The translations under genes were made by a program, and so were the position numbers. The notes beneath the pieces are model-generated. The model saw only the letters and a program-made list of their open reading frames with translations, was not told where the DNA came from and ran no database searches. A stretch of DNA of 64,000 bases. It comes from Chalara sp. BL73. Its lineage: Eukaryota; Ascomycota; Leotiomycetes; Helotiales. The stretch covers positions 124,001 through 188,000 of the forward strand of contig CAKJVC010000008.1 in the NCBI GenBank assembly GCA_918026815.1, in the 5' to 3' direction. Of this stretch, positions 58,001 to 64,000 are shown one piece after another (the stretch's first letter is position 1; each line of letters starts with the position of its first letter).

Positions 58001-61000
58001 TGCCATGGTTGTCTGCCCACCGGCTCGTGTTCTCGTCTCTGCTATCGACCGATACGGTTTAGAGCACTGGATGAAGGGCATCTATGAGCACAAACCAGAG
58101 GGACTCGACGATGGACAAGTCCTCGATGTGGCCGAGGACTTTATCCATCTTCTGATAGTATTGATCAGCGATAGAACATCCCTGATATCAACAACAGATG
58201 AGGCCGCATCACACGTACTGGCGCTTCGCCGTGACATCACTCATGTTCTCTGCTTCAAGCCGCTCTCATTCTCGGAGATCTGTGGTAAGCTTCCTGAGAA
58301 ATCCCAAGACCAAGAAGAATGTCAAGATATCCTTGACGAAATGACCACGTTTAAGCCTCCCGAGGGATTATCCGACGTAGGCACTTTCGAGTTAAAGGAT
58401 CAATATCTCGAAGATGTTGACCCCTATATTGCTCATTACAATAAGAACCAGCGCGAAGAATCAGAAAACGCGTACAAAAACTGGATGGCGAAGAAAACTG
58501 GCCGAGCTGTGTCCGAGATCGTCTTCGAGCCAAAGCTCCGCAATATTGAATCAGGTGTCTTTTCTGATCTCTCTGCCTTCACTCGAACTGGGATATTTGC
58601 TCAAATAATCTACTATGCTCTCCTTTACCCTCTGAAAGCGGAGGATCTTACACCAACGGTGCCACTCACCCGAGTAGAAACCTTTTTGCAAGTGGTCCTA
58701 CATCTCGTCCTCCTTGCGATAGTTGAGGATAAGACGGAAGAGGACGAGATGTCAGAGGAGTCCTTGCAGTCTTTCGTGTATATTGCTCTCACAAAAGCTG
58801 CTCGGACACCTTCAAGTACTAGCAAAGATCGTCCCTCGAGAACAATAGTTGCGGTGCTAGAGATGCTGTCTCAAAAGGAAGCCTACAAAGCATGCCACCC
58901 TAAAATTACACTGGTCTTGAAACGAATGAAACAAAAGCGCCCCCATGAATTTGATGGTGCATTTTTACGTTTGGGTGTTCCTGTTGATAGGATCTCTACC
59001 TCATCACCAGCAATCAACAGCAGTGCCCAGGAACGAGAAAAGAAGAAACAAGCTGCATTAGAGCGACAAGCCAGAGTTATGGCGCAGATGAAGCAGCAGC
59101 AAAAGAACTTCTTAGATAATCAGACCAATGTTGATTGGGGTGAGGAAGAATTGAGTGATGATAACCTGGAGGAAGAAATCGATCCCAAGACGTACATTGA
59201 GTATCCCATAGGCAACTGCATCCTATGCCAAGAGGATACTAAGGATGGTGGCCTCTATGGCACATTCGCCACCATGACCAATAGCAATATACTACGGCAA
59301 ACGGACTTCACAGACCATGAATTCGTAGCCGAAGTCGCAAATTCTCCTGAAAGCCTTGACTTCGGAGCTGACGGCATCAGACCTTATGGGGTGGCTGGAG
59401 AGAACAGAGAAAAGGTTTATAAGGTCACCGCAAGCGGTGTTGAGATTGTAACCGAGAGGCAGTTTATTGGCAAGGGTTTCCCATCAAATGCAACTCGCCG
59501 TGGTCCAGTTTCGGTTGGATGTGGACACATCATGCACTACCGCTGTTTTGAGCAATATTGCGAGGCTTCGAATCGGCGGCACCAGCATCAAATCGCTAGA
59601 CATCATCCGGAACAACTTGAATACCACGAATTCGTTTGTCCTCTTTGCAAAGCACTTGGTAATGCCTTCTTGCCAATCATATGGGCTCCAAAACAAGAAG
59701 TATACCCGGGACCTTTACAGCCTGCCACCGACTTCAACACGTGGCTGAACTCTGCAACGACAACTTTCAACGAGGGGCATGACCCGAGCCTCGATCCACT
59801 GAACGGTGCAGGCAAACGTATTACCAAGATGTTCTATGATAATGTGCGAGAGACGATTGCTGCGCCATTCGCTGCGAAGTCTTCGGAGCTCTTAATGGAT
59901 GCATGGGATCCGGTCTCACCTCCACCTCAACTGCCCCCTCTTAACCTTATCCCAACCAGTAATCCACAAGCAAGACTAGCTCAGATAATGCCAGAAATCA
60001 ACGCATCAATTTGGGCGGATGGCAGCCCGGGGTCAGCGGCTATGGAAAATGATACATCAAGTCAGGTCTCTCCTATGAAGGAATTAGTCGATGTCTATCG
60101 TAGATTACGGGATACCATGGTTAAAAATGACCTTCCAACGAGACATAAAGACCGCATCATTATCAATGACCGTAATGATCTTCATGGCAGTGACACCTTA
60201 GCGCAGTCTCTGGGCTACTCTATAGCAGCTGCAGAGATTCAACAACGGGGGGTTGCTGCAATAATGGGAGGGAACCTGCTGGATGTCATACCCCAACAGA
60301 CAATCAAGCACCTCCGTGTTCTATCAGAGACTGTGGCGTCTTACGTATCTGTTGGAGGTATAAGATTCTCGGGAGATAATATAGTATCAAAAGAGCTGCA
60401 GCAAGACTACCAACGCCAACGCCACCAACTATTTGGAATTCCATATGTCCAGAATCTCAACTCTGGCACGGGACTTGGTATTGAGCGCTTAGACTCTAGA
60501 TCCCTTTGGGAAGAAGACACCTTCATTCTTTTATCTGAGTGCTCATTTGGCCTGGCACAGATCGATGGCATTGACATTATGCATCTAGTCCGGATATGCT
60601 ATCTCGCAGAGATCGTCAAAGTTATACTATTAATTCAAAGGAACATGCATCGCACGATGTGGGCACCTCTTCTCCGTGAGAAATCATCGCCATTCTCAAA
60701 TCTTTGCCGTGGCATCGATGATGCGAATGGCTATGATTATACAGATTCCCTTCCACATATCGACCTAGCGGGCTGTCAAGCCTTGGCTAGAAAGTATGCT
60801 TTAGTTTTCCTTCGGAAAGTTGCTATCCTACTTCATGTACGCTATGGAGTAGCTTTGCAGAACCGATTCTCATCAAATCCTGATGCACCTGAATTAGAAC
60901 GCTTATCAGAACTCCTACGTCTGCCATCGTTTGACGAAATATGCGAAAGCGGAGCAACTCTAAGGAGCCTTGGTGGTCAGTACGAATTAGTTGTGAACTG

Positions 61001-61612
61001 GGTCACACACTTTTACTTGGAAGCTGGTACAGTTGGTGCCAGCCCCTTATCTCTTGCGCACCCGACCATTTTCGAATTAATCGGACTGCCTAAGAATTAT
61101 GACACTTTGATGGAGGAAACAATGAAACGACGCTGCCCAACTACTGGGAAGGATATCTCGGATCCTATGTTATGCCTGTTCTGTGGAGAAATATTTTGTG
61201 GGCAAAGCATCTGTTGCTTGAAAGAAGGTCCTCCACGAAGTAACGGCAGACGGCCTCAAGAGATAGGTGGTGGGCAGCAGCACATGTTAAAGTAAGTCTC
61301 TTTTACACACTTTTTACCAAGCAGATGAAACTAACAATCTATAGATGCCAAGGAAACATAGGACTGTTCATCAACATCCGTAAATGTTGTATCTTCTACC
61401 TGTACAAACAATCTGGTTCCTGGATGGTAGCCCCATATATTGACAAATACGGCGAGGTAGATCCTGGTTTGCGACATTCTAGACAGCTTTTCCTCAATCA
61501 AAAGAGATACGACGCTCTTCTCCGCACAGTATGGCTTAGTCATGGTGTGCCGAGTGTAATATCGAGGAAGTTAGAGATGGATATAAATAATGGAGGGTGG
61601 GAGACGATTTGA
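55056..61612 (+). CDS. UBR1: E3 ubiquitin-protein ligase Ubr1 (N-recognin), two exons, 2167 aa
   Basis: Exon 1 is 55056-61291 and exon 2 is 61345-61612; the 53-nt intron (GTAAGT to CTATAG) keeps phase 2. The UBR box at residues about 86-156 has the expected Cys/His set (CGHIF, YRCKTC, CVLCSRCY, HTGHMVY, CCDCGDPEAW, VHCSIH) and binds basic N-terminal residues. The middle carries an acidic run at about 408-450 and a tract of nine prolines at about 491-499. The RING-H2 region spans about 1385-1535 (CILCQED, VGCGHIMHYRCF, FVCPLCKALGN). The C-terminal cap has CLFCGEIFCGQSICC and, in exon 2, YLYKQSGSWMVAPYIDKYGE. Ubr1 with an E2 (Rad6 in yeast) marks N-degron proteins for the proteasome. Confidence 0.95.
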
Positions 61613-61963
61613 ATTGACTTACGGCATGGCGCTTATGGCATTGGGCTGATGTATAAGATTGCATGCTTAGATTAGAACCTGCAATGGATTATTCACACAT
61701 AAAATATTTCGATAGTCACCTTTTTAAAATTATGGGATTCGCCTCACGCGCTGGTGGGAGTATGAACACGAAGTAAATAAGCTCGGCTCGTACAAAGCTC
61801 GCTTAGTGTTTGAGGAGTTCGCCTAAGGTTGAGGCTTACCCTTTTGAGAAGGTCACCCATGTTACGGCTTAGCTCCCAATCCTAGCTTTCAATATATCAT
61901 CACTCGGCTATAGTACTTGTTGTCTCTCTTAATATATTATCGAGAAACTCAGATTGGCGTTTT
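61613..61963. other. Spacer with a weak 5S-rRNA-like stretch (minus)
   Basis: About 350 bp between UBR1 and the nucleosidase gene. On the minus strand, 61877-61851 reads GGGAGCTAAGCCG, then a few bases and TGGGTGACC. This resembles the internal control region of 5S rRNA (about 19 of 27 positions by eye). The flanks do not match a complete 5S gene, so at most it is a relic or 5S-derived repeat. Confidence 0.3.
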
Positions 61964-63364
61964 ATGATGGTAGAACCTGATAAAATAGACCTTTGGTTGG
62001 ATTGTGATCCTGGTACGTGAAGTCTGATGAGTCTGATCACGCATATTTCAACTCGATTAATTTAACATTATAAGCACAATCCATACTAACGGCGATTCCA
62101 GGACATGATGTAAGCCAACCTCTAAAACGCTCTTAAACAATTCGGCCCGAGAAATGAGACAATAAGTCCGTTGTCGCATGTGGGGTTCTCCTTGACATGT
62201 TGCACATGATGATCTGGAGTATCAGTTTTCTGGTCAATGGTCACAGTCATGTGGAATTTTTTATGCGATAACCTTTATGATTTACAATGAGATAGCTAGA
62301 CAAAGTTCTGACATTGATAGGACGCATTCGCGATCCTCCTCGCCGCTCACCATCCAAACATAAATTTGCTCGGCATATCCACCGTCCACGGAAATGCCTC
62401 TCTAACTCGCACGACCTACAATGCGCTTTCTCTCCTTACCGCCATGGGGCGAACTGAAGTCCCCGTCTATCCCGGAGCCAACATTGGACTCGCTCGTCCC
62501 GCTGTGCATGCACCAGATATCCACGGTGAGTCCGGATTAGATGGGACGGATCTGCTCCCCGTTCCAACCGTCGAACACGTCAACGAAAAAGCAATCGACG
62601 CTATGGCTGCCGCACTTTTGAAATGCAAACCCGGAAATGCGTGGGTGGTAGCTACAGGTGCATTGACAAATATCGCGCATCTATTTAATGACTCTCCTGA
62701 GCTTGCCACGCATATCAAAGGATTAAGTATTATGGGTGGCGCGATTGGAGGTGGATTTTCGGATGCGGTCATGGGGGTTGTGGACAATAGGGAGAGAATC
62801 GGGAATTGGAGTGATTGGGCGGAATTCAACATTCTGGTTGATCCTGAAGCCGCTGCGCAACTCTTCGAGAACCCCATTCTAGTATCGAAAACAGTACTCA
62901 TACCTTTGGATGTCACGCATCAGGTTCTTGCTACCGCTGAGATACAGAAGCTGTTGCTATACGGCAAAGATGGGGGTATGGGTGAGACGACACTAAGGGT
63001 CATGCTAGAGGAGCTCTTGATGTTCTTTGCAAAGACTTATGCAGATGTTTTTGGTATTAAGGAAGGCCCTCCACTGCATGATCCGTTGGCTGTAGCAGTA
63101 TGTTTAGATGGAATTACTGGGGCTGAGATCCCATTTTATGACTTCAAGGAGGATGGAAAGAGGGAAAGATTTCATGTGAGAGTTGTGACGGAGGGCACAC
63201 ATGATGATGCCCATAAAGGTGCGCAAACAGGGCGGACGATTGCAACTTTGCTTCCAGAGGGCGAGGAAGGTGTGAAAATACCCAGGGGACTAAATGTGAA
63301 AAGGTTTTGGAGTGTTTTAGAGGACTCTATAGAGAGAGCTGATCGTGTTAATGGGATTGACTAA
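61964..63364 (+). CDS. URH1: Inosine/uridine-preferring nucleoside hydrolase (Urh1-like), three exons, 366 aa
   Basis: Exons are 61964-62012, 62102-62109 (only 8 nt) and 62321-63364. Splicing of 49 + 8 + 1044 nt rebuilds the N-terminal calcium site LDCDPGHDDAFAI at about residues 12-24, which no single open frame contains. Other family motifs are LGISTVHGNASL, WVVATGALTNIAHL, GLSIMGGAIG, AEFNILVDPEAA and the late PLHDPLAVAVC with the catalytic His. Such enzymes split uridine or purine nucleosides into base and ribose in the cytosol for salvage. The intron ends are clean: GTACGT to TTCCAG with TACTAAC, then GTAAGC to GATAG. Substrate preference cannot be told from sequence, so the symbol is by resemblance. 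ATG 61967 is an alternative start. Confidence 0.92.
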
Positions 63365-63688
63365 GGGGTTATCTAGTCGTAGAGCTCTGGACAAAATTAG
63401 AGATAAATGTCGAGATCAAGCGCCCAGAAATTGTGGCCAGAATTATCTTATGAGACAAATCAGAAATTTCAGTAGCGGATGGACCCCGTCAAAGTCAAAC
63501 ATACAAATTTATTATATCTGAAAAGATCAGGAGTCTGCAGCCTCGTGGAGAGCAGAAAAGCGGGCCCTCTTCTACAGTCTATGGTTGGTCTCGATAGCCC
63601 ACAATTAACAACCGCCGCCTCACAAGGCTGAGAAATTTATAGGACATCGATTGTCGCCAGAACGCTTCATAACTTGAAAATTACAACC
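63365..63688. other. Spacer between the nucleosidase and RED-like genes
   Basis: 324 bp holding the nucleosidase 3' UTR and the promoter of the next plus-strand gene. Nothing further was seen. Confidence 0.5.
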
Positions 63689-64000
63689 ATGAATAACGCA
63701 CAGTTCAGGAAGCTCGTCCTAGATACGCCTGCGCGACAGCCAGGCTCAGGAGAAAAGCAAGGCACCATCTCCACAACACCAAGCCGCAATGGCGCCACAC
63801 CATCAGCGCTGGGCTCTCGAATGCGTTCCTCAATCCCAATGACCCCCCGCTCAGTCGGCGGTGTCGACTTTGCACGGCAGCTCGCTGAGCAGAACCGCTC
63901 CCTAAATCCCCAACCCACGAAGAAGTTCCGCTCGAGCGCAGCGCCGAAAGGTACGAAGCTCGCAGAAGGATATGTGGATCGCGCGAAGCTGAGGGAGGAG
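63689..64000 (+). CDS. RED/IK-like splicing factor, N-terminal part (3' truncated by window)
   Basis: ATG 63689 opens 104 codons that run off the window end. The visible part is a Ser/Thr/Pro-rich leader (MNNAQFRKLVLDTPARQ), SSIPMTPRSVGGVDFARQLA, then FRSSAAPKGTKLAEGYVDRA, followed by KLREE. The KFRSSAAPKGxxLxxGYxDRAKLR block is the start of the RED-like N-terminal domain. RED (IK) is a spliceosomal B-complex protein that works with Smu1 in animals and Aspergillus, so a nuclear role in pre-mRNA splicing is inferred. The body of the protein lies outside the window. Confidence 0.85.
   Translation, partial: MNNAQFRKLVLDTPARQPGSGEKQGTISTTPSRNGATPSALGSRMRSSIPMTPRSVGGVDFARQLAEQNRSLNPQPTKKFRSSAAPKGTKLAEGYVDRAKLREE

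Noticed and set aside
61741..61935. A complete 5S rRNA or tRNA gene
   Set aside because: Only a short core resembles 5S; the 5' half and ends do not match and there is no Pol III T-run in the right place. No tRNA B-box with cloverleaf was found anywhere in the window.

Overview
The window is nuclear DNA of a filamentous ascomycete. The genes have many short introns (about 50-130 nt) with GTAAGT-like donors, CTAAC or CTGAC branch sites and CAG/TAG acceptors. Several families are typical of Pezizomycotina: Ssr4, HET proteins, BBE-type FAD oxidases and an RRM-bearing RNA-dependent RNA polymerase. The overall look of the proteins suggests Leotiomycetes (Helotiales-like), but that placement is inference. 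Sixteen spliced or single-exon genes look intact, two more run off the window ends, and two stretches are dominated by decaying genes.

Layout, left to right. 0-9 kb: the C-terminus of the replicative helicase subunit MCM4, an unrecognised acidic protein (minus), a conserved fungal protein of unknown function (plus), the SWI/SNF-RSC subunit Ssr4 (minus) and a Ser/Ala/Pro-rich protein (minus). 10-22 kb: a frameshifted minus-strand relic, an apparently intact seven-exon RNA-dependent RNA polymerase (minus), then a 6-kb graveyard. The graveyard holds a long minus-strand coding relic, a 14-bp perfect hairpin, a small secreted-protein-like gene with an in-frame TAG, and a BBE/FAD oxidase pseudogene with two large deletions. 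22-38 kb: a head-to-head pair (CwfJ-domain Drn1/CWF19L1-like and UTP20) sharing a promoter with clustered GATA sites, and a second head-to-head pair (ZIM17 and CUL3). 38-48.7 kb: a four-exon SNF2-family ATPase, a VOC/glyoxalase-fold protein, and the head-to-head pair SWD3 and ISC1. 49-53 kb: a second graveyard with an unrecognised relic and a HET-domain pseudogene, then an 11-bp tandem repeat. 53-64 kb: PYM and QCR9 (head to head), UBR1, a nucleoside hydrolase with an 8-nt microexon, and the start of a RED/IK-like splicing factor.

The intact genes are housekeeping: replication, chromatin (Ssr4, Swd3, SNF2), ribosome and snoRNP biogenesis (Utp20), splicing and mRNA quality control (Drn1-like, PYM, RED), ubiquitin pathways (Cul3, Ubr1), mitochondria (Zim17, Qcr9), sphingolipid turnover (Isc1) and nucleoside salvage. 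They do not form a pathway cluster. The accessory material is almost all broken. Three of the lesions are stop codons that a single CpA-to-TpA-type transition would explain, as in RIP, but the sample is too small to prove that. I found no convincing new multi-gene system. The items most worth a second look are the interrupted secreted-protein gene, the SNF2 ATPase, the unusual gene structures (8-nt exon, ATG-only exon, likely GC-AG intron) and the relic islands.
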